The notes under the pieces were generated by a model. It was not told where the DNA came from and made no database searches. It was given only the letters and a program-made list of their open reading frames with translations. Shown here piece after piece: positions 9,101 through 16,713 of a DNA stretch of 57,207 bases (the first letter of the stretch is position 1; each line of letters begins with the position of its first letter). The stretch is from Planctomycetota bacterium (lineage in GTDB: Bacteria; Planctomycetota; UBA1135; UBA2386). A program made the translations under genes and the position numbers. Location: assembly GCA_020849665.1 (NCBI GenBank), contig JADLFX010000017.1, forward strand, positions 1-57,207. The letters are read 5' to 3'.

Positions 9101-12100
9101 GAGTTCCGCTACGTCCTGGAGCGGCGCTACACCGAGCGCTTCCCCGGCAACATGCTGCCCCGGCCCGGACTCCTCCTGAACCCCTGGGCCCTGGAGACCA
9201 CGGCGCTGGCGGTGGGCCTGGGCGGCGGCGAGGGCGGGCGCTTCGGCGGCCGGCGCGGCGGCGTGGGTCGCGGGCCCTCGGGAGGCGCGGGCCCAGCCGG
9301 CGCGGCGGGGCGGCCCGGGGTCTTCCCCAACCTCGACTTCCTGGCCGCGCCCGCGCGGGTGCATGCCAATCTGCGGCCGGGCGCCGACGGCATCCTGCGC
9401 GTGAAGCGCGGCGAGCTGGGCGACGGCCACCTCGTGCACGTCCTCGCGGCCGACGCGCGCGACACGGTCTACGCGACCCTCGCGCTGGCCGAGCAGCCTC
9501 TGCGCACGCGCGAGCGCCGGCTGGAGGCGGGCCTCGATCCGGAACGGCACTTCACCCAGCAGCGGCGCATCGAGTTCGTGGCCGCGGGGGCCAGCGCCGT
9601 GGTCGAGGACACGGCGACGGCGGCCACCACGACCTACGACTCGCTCGCGGCGGTGTTCCGGCTCTTCCAGGCACTGAGCGGCAGCCGCGACCTGGAGACC
9701 TTCGCGTTCCTCCTGCGCTGGCCCGAGCTCACGGCCGAACAGAAGCACGAGCTCTACGGCAAGCACGCCTGCCACGAGGTGCACCTCTTCCTGCACCAGA
9801 AGGACCGCGCGTTCTTCGACGCGGTGGTGCGTCCCTATCTCGCGCACAAGGCGCACAAGACCTTCCTCGACCACTGGCTGCTCGAGGCCGACCTCGGCCG
9901 CTACCTGGAGCCCTGGCACTTCGACCGCCTGAACGTGGTGGAGCGGATCCTGCTGGCGCGACGCCTCCCCGAGCACCGCGCGGCCGTGGGCCGCGCGGTG
10001 CGTGAGGCCGTCGAGCTGCAGCCCGCGGACCAGGCGCTCCTCGACCGGCTCTTCACCGCGGCGCTGCGCAGCGGCGCGCTCGAAGCCAAGGCTGCCCCGG
10101 CCCCCACCACCGGCGCCCCCGCCGAGACCGAGGGGAAGGAGGACGCGCCGGCGGCCAGGCGCGCGCGGCCCGGTGCTCCCCCGGCGGCGCGCAAGGAAGG
10201 CGCCGAGGACGAGAAGAAGCTGGCCGACAAGGATGCGCTGGAGCCGGCCGAGAAGGCCAAGGAGCTCATGGATCGGGCCGGCGAGGTGGCCGAAGAGGTC
10301 CAGCACGACGCGCGCCTGCAGGCAGAGGACCTGGAACGCCGCGTGGAGGTGCGCCAGCTCTACCGCCCGGTGGAACCCACCCGCCAATACGTGGAGAGCA
10401 ACTGGTGGCACCGCCCGCTGGCCGAACACGGCCCGGACCTGATCCGGGCCAACGCCTTCTGGGCCGACTATGCCCTGGCCGCGGACGGCGTCCCGTTCGT
10501 CTCGTCGCGGGTGGCGCATGCCACCGGCAGCGTGGCCGAGATGCTGGTCGCGCTGGCGGTCCTGGACCTGCCCTTCCAGCCCGCGGCCCACGCGGAGGAG
10601 CGCGCCGAGCGGCGCCTGACGCTGCGCCCGGGCTCGCCGCTGCTCCTGGTGCGCGAGGAGCTCCGCCCCGCGGACCCTGCGGGCGACCAGGCCCCGATCC
10701 TGATCGGGCAGAACCTGTTCCGCCTCGATGACCGCTGGCGCTACGAGGCCGGGGAGCGCCTCGACCGCTTCGTCACCGGAGAACTCCTGGTCGACGTGGC
10801 CTACGGCTGCCAGGTGGTGCTCACCAACCCCACCTCGACGCCGCGCAAGCTCGAACTCCTGCTGCAGGTGCCGGCGGGCGCGGTGCCGCTGCAGGACGCG
10901 TCGTACACACGCGGCCGCGCGGTGCAGCTCGGCGCCTACGAGTCGGAGTCGTTCGAGTACGCGTTCTACTTCCCGGCGCCCGGCAGGTGGCCGCACTTCC
11001 CGGCGCACGTGGCCCGGGATGGCAGGCTCCTGGCCGCCGCCGCGCCCGCGGTCCTGAACGTCGTTCCCACGCCGACCCGGGTGGACACCGCCTCGTGGCA
11101 GCACGTGGCGCAGGAGGGCAGCGACGCCGAGGTGTTCGCGTTCCTGGAGCAGGCCAACCTGCAGCGCGTGGACCTGGGCCAGATCGAGTGGCGCCTGCGC
11201 GACCGCGAGTTCTTCGCCGGCCTGCTCGAACGGCTGCGCCGCCGCCACGTCTACGCGCATGCCCTGTGGGCCTGGGGGATCGCACACGGCGACGCCGTCG
11301 CCACGCGCGAGTACCTCGCCCACGACCCCGGGTTCGTGGCCCGCTGCGGACCGGCGCTGCGTTCGCCGCTCCTGGACCTCGACCCGGTCGAGCGCCACGG
11401 CTGGCAGATCGTAGAGTTCGAACCGCTCTTCCTCGCCCGCGCGCACCGCTTCGGGCCCCGCCGCGTGATCCTCAACCCGGACCTCGCCCGGCACTACCTC
11501 GCGTTGCTCGACCTGCTGGCCTACCGGCCGCAGCTCGGCGCGGACGACTGGCTGCTCGTGACCTGCCATCTGCTCCTGCAGGACCGCGTGGCCGAGGCGC
11601 TGCAGGCGTTCGCCAGGGTCGATCCCGGCAAGGTCGCAACGCGGCTGCAGTACGAGTACCTGCAGACCTATCTGGCCTTCTACAGGGAGGACCTGGAGGG
11701 GGCGCGCCGCATCGCCGAGCGCCACCGCGACCATCCGGTCCCACGCTGGCGTGCGCGCTTCCGCGAAGCCCTGAACCAGATCGCCGAGGCCGAGGGCAAG
11801 CCCGCCGCGCCCGGCGAGCCCGGCGACCGCATGCAGTGGCAGAGCGGCCTCGCGGCGAGCGAACCGGCCCTGGACCTCGCGATCGCGGGGCGCCGCATCA
11901 CGATCCGGCACCGCAACCTCGACCGCGTCACGCTGAGCTACTACCCGCTCGACGTGGAGTTCTCGTTCTCCACCAACCCGTTCGTGCAGCAGGGCACGGG
12001 CGCGTTCACCTGGGTGCGCCCGCGCTCGACCGCCGAGCAGGCGCTGGCCGCGGGCGCCGCGGAGACGGTGCTGGACCTGCCCGCCGAGTACCACAACCAG

Positions 12101-12436
12101 AACGTCCTGGTCGAGGTGCGCGGCGGCGGCGTGGTGCGCAGGCAGGCCTGGCTCGCCACGTCCCTGGACGTGCAGACCCAGGAGAACTACGGCCAGCTCC
12201 GGCTCACCCACGCCACGACGCAGCGCCCGCTGAGCAAGGTGTACGTGAAGGTCTACGCGCGCCTGCCCGGCGGCGCCGTGCGCTTCCACAAGGACGGCTA
12301 CACCGACCTGCGCGGCCGCTTCGACTACGCCTCGGTGTCCGAGTCCGGCACCGAACGCGCCGAGCGCTACGCGATCCTGATGCTGAGCGAACAGGACGGC
12401 GCGGCCATCCGCGAGGTGGCGCCCCCGGCCCGCTAG
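6134..12436 (+). CDS. giant secreted alpha-2-macroglobulin-like protein (2100 aa)
   Basis: 2100 residues. A signal peptide (cleavage likely after Q-P-V-P-A-Q, near residue 28) is followed by a long helical HEAT/TPR-like region (about 30-420). Then comes a long all-beta stretch (about 420-1000) whose repeats resemble macroglobulin (MG) domains: strands of the V-P-L-L-L-V-K-V-F and Y-V-V-E-F-L type, and linkers with G-x-P-A-K-A-T and D-A-Q-G-R-I. A glycine/arginine-rich insert lies at about 1027-1058, more beta and helical sequence at 1060-1310, and a charged Ala/Glu/Lys linker likely to be coiled or disordered at 1316-1400. The C-terminal half (1400-2100) is mixed and ends in another MG or carboxypeptidase-regulatory-like domain (P-L-S-K-V-Y-V-K-V-Y). 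No C-x-E-Q thioester is present, so it cannot trap proteases covalently like classical macroglobulins. The ATG at 6134 is chosen because it opens directly into the signal peptide; the open frame before it overlaps comM. Confidence 0.7.
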   Translation: MDHPLCRLASRYALVTAFLLQAQPVPAQGTPIGFAEEFALATDRTKVLDQLIPGTPEYYYYHCLHRQNSGALAEVPALLEAWITRHGRGGKVEEIEIRQALLGYASDPAATFRFLRERLGLRFDAARIRAGAGAELPSRLDPALIAPAALARRALQLHPRSLDGFTASALPALAGTSLDDDLLQRLLMRLERPDVPNLPALVARNLQNPKSRGFGSLTIHDRLLFDQLEELVRLQPALLDHPRMVTEWLQRLVPTPDLDWRHDPAARAAYLDRLQAFVQRLSATHNSLKAHVLYHRLAHDLAAGAPDRERFQAFLRLPRRGSHVRAELVERVRDTAHIVEGAAAFPTGFTPIGDDEPLVRACLEHFLADADGYEAYAPWLDETYLRRVFAETKILLGRGDMERWYSLLGDPGLYEQLKERVEILFPPTQPTRFAAGGPVAIEVDLKNVPLLLVKVFAIDASAYLRATGKDVDASIDLDGMVGTEEQSHTYQDNALRRVRRRFEFQALGAPGTYVVEFLGNGRSSRAVIQKGRLQVRERIGAAGHVFTVYDEDGNRPAKATLWCNGREYAADERGAIVVPFTTEPGQRTAVVSAGGIASLHRFAHRREEYELSAAAWAEREALLAGRRARILVRPDLRLHGEPIALALLEGAELVVTAADADGTPLVQTVRNPKLEREAEFVHEIAVPERLRQVTVQLRGRVRSLSTGRDVALETRTVRFQLNGIDATPTTGCALLRRSAEGYGLEVLGRNGEAKAGATVRVRLQHRDYVDPVDVALRTDAQGRIALGELAGISTVRVDTYPEELGAFELRAADRTYPRAVRGSVGETLRVPWMDGTMGGGRDALALLEVRGGVFVRDAFEHLAVVPGFVELRGLPPGDYELWLKRDGVRIEVQMSAGAARDGLAVGRDRWLPTSGRHALQVTRLAQDGDEVVVALANATPETRVHLTATRYVAAADPFFSLVLPRPQEAEPTVVEHGTSSYHAGRTLGDEFRYVLERRYTERFPGNMLPRPGLLLNPWALETTALAVGLGGGEGGRFGGRRGGVGRGPSGGAGPAGAAGRPGVFPNLDFLAAPARVHANLRPGADGILRVKRGELGDGHLVHVLAADARDTVYATLALAEQPLRTRERRLEAGLDPERHFTQQRRIEFVAAGASAVVEDTATAATTTYDSLAAVFRLFQALSGSRDLETFAFLLRWPELTAEQKHELYGKHACHEVHLFLHQKDRAFFDAVVRPYLAHKAHKTFLDHWLLEADLGRYLEPWHFDRLNVVERILLARRLPEHRAAVGRAVREAVELQPADQALLDRLFTAALRSGALEAKAAPAPTTGAPAETEGKEDAPAARRARPGAPPAARKEGAEDEKKLADKDALEPAEKAKELMDRAGEVAEEVQHDARLQAEDLERRVEVRQLYRPVEPTRQYVESNWWHRPLAEHGPDLIRANAFWADYALAADGVPFVSSRVAHATGSVAEMLVALAVLDLPFQPAAHAEERAERRLTLRPGSPLLLVREELRPADPAGDQAPILIGQNLFRLDDRWRYEAGERLDRFVTGELLVDVAYGCQVVLTNPTSTPRKLELLLQVPAGAVPLQDASYTRGRAVQLGAYESESFEYAFYFPAPGRWPHFPAHVARDGRLLAAAAPAVLNVVPTPTRVDTASWQHVAQEGSDAEVFAFLEQANLQRVDLGQIEWRLRDREFFAGLLERLRRRHVYAHALWAWGIAHGDAVATREYLAHDPGFVARCGPALRSPLLDLDPVERHGWQIVEFEPLFLARAHRFGPRRVILNPDLARHYLALLDLLAYRPQLGADDWLLVTCHLLLQDRVAEALQAFARVDPGKVATRLQYEYLQTYLAFYREDLEGARRIAERHRDHPVPRWRARFREALNQIAEAEGKPAAPGEPGDRMQWQSGLAASEPALDLAIAGRRITIRHRNLDRVTLSYYPLDVEFSFSTNPFVQQGTGAFTWVRPRSTAEQALAAGAAETVLDLPAEYHNQNVLVEVRGGGVVRRQAWLATSLDVQTQENYGQLRLTHATTQRPLSKVYVKVYARLPGGAVRFHKDGYTDLRGRFDYASVSESGTERAERYAILMLSEQDGAAIREVAPPAR

Positions 12437-12756
12437 CCGCGCCCGTTGGCGGCCCCGGGCCGGCCCCTCTCTCCGATGGGAGGTCCGTGGCCGGACCCAC
12501 GGCAGGCCGCGGACGGTGCCGACCCGGCAGGTACGCCAGACAGGAAGCAGCGTGGGCTCGGGCCCGACGCCGGCTCCCCGGTCGCGCCGTGGCTGCCCGC
12601 CCGGAGAGAAATGTCGCGGAAATGTCCCAGAGTGCAGAACAAGGCGCCGGCGAGGAAGCGTCGGCGAGGGCGTGGGCGGCCGCCTTGGCCTCCCATGCCG
12701 GCCTGAGGCGACGCCCCAAGCCGGCCTGCCCCCTTCTTCCTTTCTTGCCTACCCCG
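12437..12756. other. 320-base spacer upstream of secreted protein gene
   Basis: I see no gene here. The part just after the giant gene is GC-rich with small self-complementary stretches (GGCC and CCGG runs). The last 40 bases before the ATG at 12757 are C/T-rich and lack a Shine-Dalgarno sequence. It presumably contains the promoter of the next gene. Confidence 0.4.
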
Positions 12757-13827
12757 ATGAAGAAGCACTCGTTCGCCCTCCTGGGCATCGCCTCCCTCGT
12801 CCCCTCGCTTGCCGCGCAGGCTCCCATCTACTCCCCGGTGGGAACCAGCAACCTCGAAGGCAACGGCCTCAGCGCCGTGAACTTCGCGACCTATGCCGCG
12901 AGCCGCATGCAGTACATCGACGGCAACCAGCGCGGCGCGGCCGCCGCACTGGCCAAGATGGCCTTCCGCCGTGACGGCGGGCAGGCGAACACCACGACCG
13001 CGGGTCCGCGCTCCATCGACATCAGCGTCCTGATGGGGCATGCCGACGTCTCTGCCGCCGCACCCTCGACGACCTTCGCGACCAACTACAACGGTCCGAC
13101 CACGGCGGTGTTCACCCTGAAGACCGTGAACGTGCCCGACCTCAACGCCAAGCCGCCGTCGCCCCCGGCCCCGTTCAGCCTGACGCTGCCCTTCGACGTG
13201 CCGTTCGCGTACAGCGGCACCCTCGACCTGCTCTGGGAACTGGCCAGCAAGAACAACACCGCCGCCGGGACGACGTATCTCGACACCGCCACCAACGGTT
13301 CGACGGCGTTCGGCGGCCTCGGGAACTTCTTCTACAACGGTGGCGTGGGCTGCGTCGTGCCGCCCAACACCACGCAGTTCGACATCATCTCCTCGGCGGC
13401 GGCCACCAGCGCCGGTGGCGTGACGTCGATCGGCTGGTACGCGCTGCGCGGCCCGGTGAGCTCCCCCGGCGTGCTGGCGATCGGCATCAGCGATCCGAAC
13501 CTCGCGGGGCTCTTCTGCGCCCCCCTGCGCACCAGCGCGGAGATCGTCCTGCCGATCAACACCGACGCGACCGGTGCGATCGCCTCGTCCGCGAGCCGGC
13601 TCACGGTCTCCTTCCCCTTCCCGGGGACCAGCTTCAACGTGTACAGCCAGTTCGCGGCCCTCGACACCGCCGCGCAGAAGCTCTACCTCTCGGATGCGAC
13701 GTTCCACGAAGTGGTGCCCTACGCCGCGCCCGTGATCCGCAAGGTCTACGCGATCCGCAACACGACCAGCGACGTGGCCGTGTCCGGGACCTCCTCGACC
13801 TTCGGGATCGTGGTCAGGTTCAACTGA
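12757..13827 (+). CDS. secreted protein, paralogue of the 2908-3948 gene
   Basis: 356 residues with a clear signal peptide (M-K-K-H-S-F-A-L-L-G..., cleavage likely after S-L-A-A-Q near residue 22). The mature protein is rich in Thr, Ser, Ala and Asn and predicted mostly beta. It contains the pair-defining blocks A-K-M-A-F-R-R-D-G-G, P-F-S-L-T-L-P-F and P-F-A-Y. Paired cysteines (G-V-G-C-V-V-P, L-F-C-A-P-L) suggest one disulfide. Third codon positions are strongly G/C. The frame is open upstream of the ATG for a long way, but that region has no family character and the signal peptide fixes the start. Function unknown; probably an exported structural or adhesive protein. Confidence 0.75.
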   Translation: MKKHSFALLGIASLVPSLAAQAPIYSPVGTSNLEGNGLSAVNFATYAASRMQYIDGNQRGAAAALAKMAFRRDGGQANTTTAGPRSIDISVLMGHADVSAAAPSTTFATNYNGPTTAVFTLKTVNVPDLNAKPPSPPAPFSLTLPFDVPFAYSGTLDLLWELASKNNTAAGTTYLDTATNGSTAFGGLGNFFYNGGVGCVVPPNTTQFDIISSAAATSAGGVTSIGWYALRGPVSSPGVLAIGISDPNLAGLFCAPLRTSAEIVLPINTDATGAIASSASRLTVSFPFPGTSFNVYSQFAALDTAAQKLYLSDATFHEVVPYAAPVIRKVYAIRNTTSDVAVSGTSSTFGIVVRFN

Positions 13828-13833
13828 TCCGGC

Positions 13834-13855
13834 GCGGCCGCTCGCCGGCGGCCGC
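13834..13855. terminator. GC hairpin between convergent genes
   Basis: GCGGCCGC (13834-13841) is repeated at 13848-13855. The octamer is its own reverse complement, so the two copies can form an 8-bp stem with the 6-base loop TCGCCG. It fills the 36-base gap between convergent stops at 13827 and 13864 and could serve both strands. No U-tract follows on either strand. Confidence 0.4.
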
Positions 13856-13863
13856 CGCGCGCT

Positions 13864-15276
13864 TCACCGCTCGTTGCGCGGGGCGCTCGCCTCGCGCACC
13901 GGGTCGGCGGGCGGCGGCCGCAGCGCCTCCGGGTCGGGTTCGATCCCCTGCAGGAGGCGCTGGAAGTCGTCCTGCAGGGCCGCGAAGCGCTCCTTGGGCG
14001 CGCTCACCAGGAGCGCCAGGAAGCCCGCCTTGGTGGCGATCACGTGCAGGGCGATGCGGTGCTCCACCGCGTGGCCATCGGCGACGCGGTCGCACGTGCC
14101 TTCCAGGCAGAGCGCCCGCAGCTGCCGCACGGTCGCGGGCTGGCGGCGCACGAAGCGGACCTCGGGCTGCACCAGTGTGAACCAGCGCTGCACGGCGTCG
14201 GCGGCGGAATCCAGGAGCAGGCCCTTCTCGAGGTGATCGAGGATCAGGAGCGACGCGCTGGCGCCCTCGCCGCGCGCAACCGCGCGCACCTGCCCGGCGT
14301 CACCGTCGAGGAAGGTCCAGTTCGGGTTGGGGAGGGTGAGCGCGAAGCGGCCCTGGGCCTCGCGGCGCAGCGCCGCGGGGAAGAGGGCCGCCTGCCACTG
14401 CGTGAGTCCGCGCGCCCGTTCCTCGCTGCTGGGCACGGCCACGAGCGCGCTCCCGTTCACCTCGCGGCGCAGCGTGCTTCCGGTCGCCGTGAGCCACTCG
14501 CTCGACGCGAGCCGCCCCTGCCGGCGGATCAGTTCGCGCACCTCCAGGCTCTTCCCCTCGTGCAGGATGCGGCGGCGCGGCACGTGCGCGTACTCGACCT
14601 GCAGCAGCTCCTCGCGCTGCGGATCGAACACCGGGAAGGCCAGCGACTCCGGCAGGGCGGGCGTGCCGCGCAGGCTCGCGCGCAGCTCGAGCGGGAAGCG
14701 CAGGCCCGCCGGCAACGGGTAGCGACGCTTCGCACCCGCGAGCAGCGAGCTGTGCTCGACCACGAGTTCCTGGCCCTGCACTTCGGCGCGGACCACGCGC
14801 TCGCTGCGCAGGCGCTCCTCGTCCTTGGCGCGCGTGCGCTCGCGGAAGAAGCACGAGACGGGCCGGCGCTCGGCGTCGAGGACCTCCACCACCGACACCT
14901 CGGTGCGCGTGCCGGCGTCCGCGAACTCCCACTCCTCGGCGAGACGGATCCGCGCGCCGCGGCTCTCCGTGCACTGCACGCGGCCCACCAGACGCCCCTC
15001 GGCGTCGTGCAGGACGTACCACTCCTCGCGCTGGGCCGCACCGGCGGCGGGCTCCACGGGGCCGGTCGCGACCGCGGCGACCGGTGCGATCCCCGCCACG
15101 CGGATGCGCTCGAAGCCCACGACGGTGTTGCCGTCCAGGCGCAGTTCGAGGTAGTCCTTCGTGTCCTGCACGACCTGGCCCTCGAGCACGGCCCCGTCCT
15201 TGAGAGTGACCTGGACGCGGGTCGGCTGGGGGTCCTGGATGGCGGACCAGAGCAGGAACGCGGTGAGGGTCAGCAT
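13864..15276 (-). CDS. exported protein with N-terminal LSm-like domain
   Basis: 470 residues. A short hydrophobic N-terminus (M-L-T-L-T-A-F-L-L-W-S-A-I-Q) looks like a signal peptide. It is followed by V-T-L-K-D-G-A-V-L-E-G and Y-L-E-L-R-L-D-G-N-T-V-V-G-F, the strand pattern of a small Sm-like barrel that planctomycetes often fuse to exported proteins. A second beta block (W-Y-V-L-H-D-A-E-G-R-L-V-G) follows. The C-terminal 250 residues are mixed alpha/beta and include a segment (N-P-N-W-T-F-L-D-G-D-A-G) like those in PsbP or stress-related lipoproteins, and an end rich in Pro and Glu. I do not recognise a catalytic site. The ATG at 15276 is preceded by GAGGA about 12 bases upstream and starts the hydrophobic segment. 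It is divergent from the acetyltransferase gene at 15571. Confidence 0.6.
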   Translation of the reverse strand: MLTLTAFLLWSAIQDPQPTRVQVTLKDGAVLEGQVVQDTKDYLELRLDGNTVVGFERIRVAGIAPVAAVATGPVEPAAGAAQREEWYVLHDAEGRLVGRVQCTESRGARIRLAEEWEFADAGTRTEVSVVEVLDAERRPVSCFFRERTRAKDEERLRSERVVRAEVQGQELVVEHSSLLAGAKRRYPLPAGLRFPLELRASLRGTPALPESLAFPVFDPQREELLQVEYAHVPRRRILHEGKSLEVRELIRRQGRLASSEWLTATGSTLRREVNGSALVAVPSSEERARGLTQWQAALFPAALRREAQGRFALTLPNPNWTFLDGDAGQVRAVARGEGASASLLILDHLEKGLLLDSAADAVQRWFTLVQPEVRFVRRQPATVRQLRALCLEGTCDRVADGHAVEHRIALHVIATKAGFLALLVSAPKERFAALQDDFQRLLQGIEPDPEALRPPPADPVREASAPRNER

Positions 15277-15570
15277 GGCGGTCAGGGGTCCTCGGAATGG
15301 GGCAGCACGCCCGCCAGGGGGGCGGCCGGCTCGTGCCGGTGGTATCGGCAGGCGGGACGCCGACTGTTGAGGGAATCGCCACGAGCCTGCGCCACCTGCC
15401 GCCCGGCGCGGGCCGGGGGGATGGTGTGCGCCGGGCGGCCCGTGGTGCGCGGCAGAGGAAGCGCCTCGGAAGGCCCGCGCCACACGAGGATTCTCGCCCT
15501 GGCTGCCAGGGGCGCGAGCCTCGCTTTCCGGGAGGGGGACCGGATACTTGGCCGGTTCGGTCGCGTCCCC

Positions 15571-16713
15571 ATGACCTCCACCGGCCAGGACCAGGTCCGC
15601 ATCGAACCGTTCGGCCCCAGGCATTGGCCGGGGCTGATGCGACTCTACCTGCGCTGGTTCGGGGCCCACGCGGCAGGCCGCTTCGCGGCGCGCTGGCAGT
15701 GGCAGTTCGCGAGCAACCCGTACGTCGCGCTCCGCCGGCCGGTCATCGCGGTCGCGGTCCTCGGCGACGAGGTCGTCGGTCATCACGCCGCGTTTCCTCT
15801 GCCGCTGCGGGTGGATGGCTCCGTCCGGACGTTCCTGTGCAGCTGCGACATGGTTGCCGAGCCGCGGCACCGGATCACCGCGATCCCGCTCGCGCAGCGC
15901 ATCGCCAGCCAGGGCGACGTCCTGGCCTCGGGGGGTTCGCCGCAGGCGCGCCGCATCGGCTCGCTCCTCGGCCTGCGGCCGGTGACCTTGACCCGGCAGC
16001 ACCTGATCCTGACCCGGCGCCAGGGGGGTGCCGTGCGGCGCATGCTGCGGCGGCGCCTGCCCGGGTTCCTGCGCAGCTTCGCCGGCCCGCGCGCGGCGGC
16101 CTTCCTGGCGCCCATGCTGCGGCCGGGTTCCGCGCGCCGCTCCCGGCCCCTGCCGCGCTACGCCGGCTCCCTGCAGGTCGAACCGCTCGCGCGCTTCGGC
16201 GCCGGTCACGACGCGTTGTGGCGGGAGCTCTCGGCACACGCGCGCTTCGGCCTCGCCAAGGACAGCACCTACCTGAACTGGCGCTACGTGGACGCCCCCG
16301 CGACCTCGTTGCGCTGTGCCCAGGTCCGCGACCGCGGCGGCGCCGCGCGCGGCGAAGTGGTGTTCGGCCTGCGCGCCGGCCTCGACGACGACCTGGAACC
16401 GTGTGGACAGGACGGCGAGATCTTCGAACTCTTCCTCGCCGACCCGTCCGACGGCGACGCGCTGCGCGCGCTCGTGGGCCACGCCTGCCGGGAGCTGGAC
16501 CAGGCCGGCGTCGACACCATCGCCACCACCGGCCTCCTCCGCCGCTGGCATGCCGCGTTCGAGGAGCTCGGCTTCCACCGTTCGGAGGAGGAGCATCGCG
16601 AGACCTGGGTCACGGTCGGCGCGCGGGGACCCAGCGTGCAGGCGGTGGGCGACCCGGACGCCTGGCTGGTCAGCGCCGGTGACGGCGACCAGGCGTTCAC
16701 GTGGACGGTGTGA
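15571..16713 (+). CDS. GNAT-type acetyltransferase family protein
   Basis: 380 residues. The N-terminal part reads like a GNAT N-terminus: D-Q-V-R-I-E-P-F-G-P-R-H-W, then a helix with F-A-S-N-P, then A-V-A-V-L-G-D-E-V-V-G-H-H-A-A-F-P, the usual hairpin before the acetyl-CoA site. The part from about residue 215 looks like a second GNAT half: Y-L-N-W-R-Y, G-E-I-F-E-L-F-L, and a final H-A-A-F-E-E-L-G-F-H-R. Two-lobed GNAT proteins with an N-W-R-Y block act on amino sugars or peptides in some surface-polymer pathways. The substrate here is unknown. The ATG at 15571 is chosen because the family-like sequence starts there. Its 3' end overlaps the end of the convergent membrane protein gene by 17 bases. 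Confidence 0.6.
   Translation: MTSTGQDQVRIEPFGPRHWPGLMRLYLRWFGAHAAGRFAARWQWQFASNPYVALRRPVIAVAVLGDEVVGHHAAFPLPLRVDGSVRTFLCSCDMVAEPRHRITAIPLAQRIASQGDVLASGGSPQARRIGSLLGLRPVTLTRQHLILTRRQGGAVRRMLRRRLPGFLRSFAGPRAAAFLAPMLRPGSARRSRPLPRYAGSLQVEPLARFGAGHDALWRELSAHARFGLAKDSTYLNWRYVDAPATSLRCAQVRDRGGAARGEVVFGLRAGLDDDLEPCGQDGEIFELFLADPSDGDALRALVGHACRELDQAGVDTIATTGLLRRWHAAFEELGFHRSEEEHRETWVTVGARGPSVQAVGDPDAWLVSAGDGDQAFTWTV

Noticed and set aside
5948..12289. A 2113-codon open frame on the minus strand antisense to the giant gene
   Set aside because: It is a mirror of strong G/C third-position bias in the real gene. The product is His/Arg/Gln-rich with no signal peptide or domain, while the plus-strand frame has a signal peptide and coherent domains.
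6134..12436. Thioester site in the macroglobulin-like protein
   Set aside because: I looked at every cysteine context; none is C-x-E-Q. The closest, Y-G-C-Q-V, lacks the needed Glu-Gln.
15277..16596. A 440-residue N-terminal extension of the LSm-like protein gene
   Set aside because: It is antisense to the acetyltransferase gene and has no family character. The hydrophobic start at 15276 is preferred.
16697..16713. Frameshift or wrong end at the convergent overlap
   Set aside because: Both reading frames end cleanly in normal C-termini. A 17-base convergent overlap is compatible with two intact genes.
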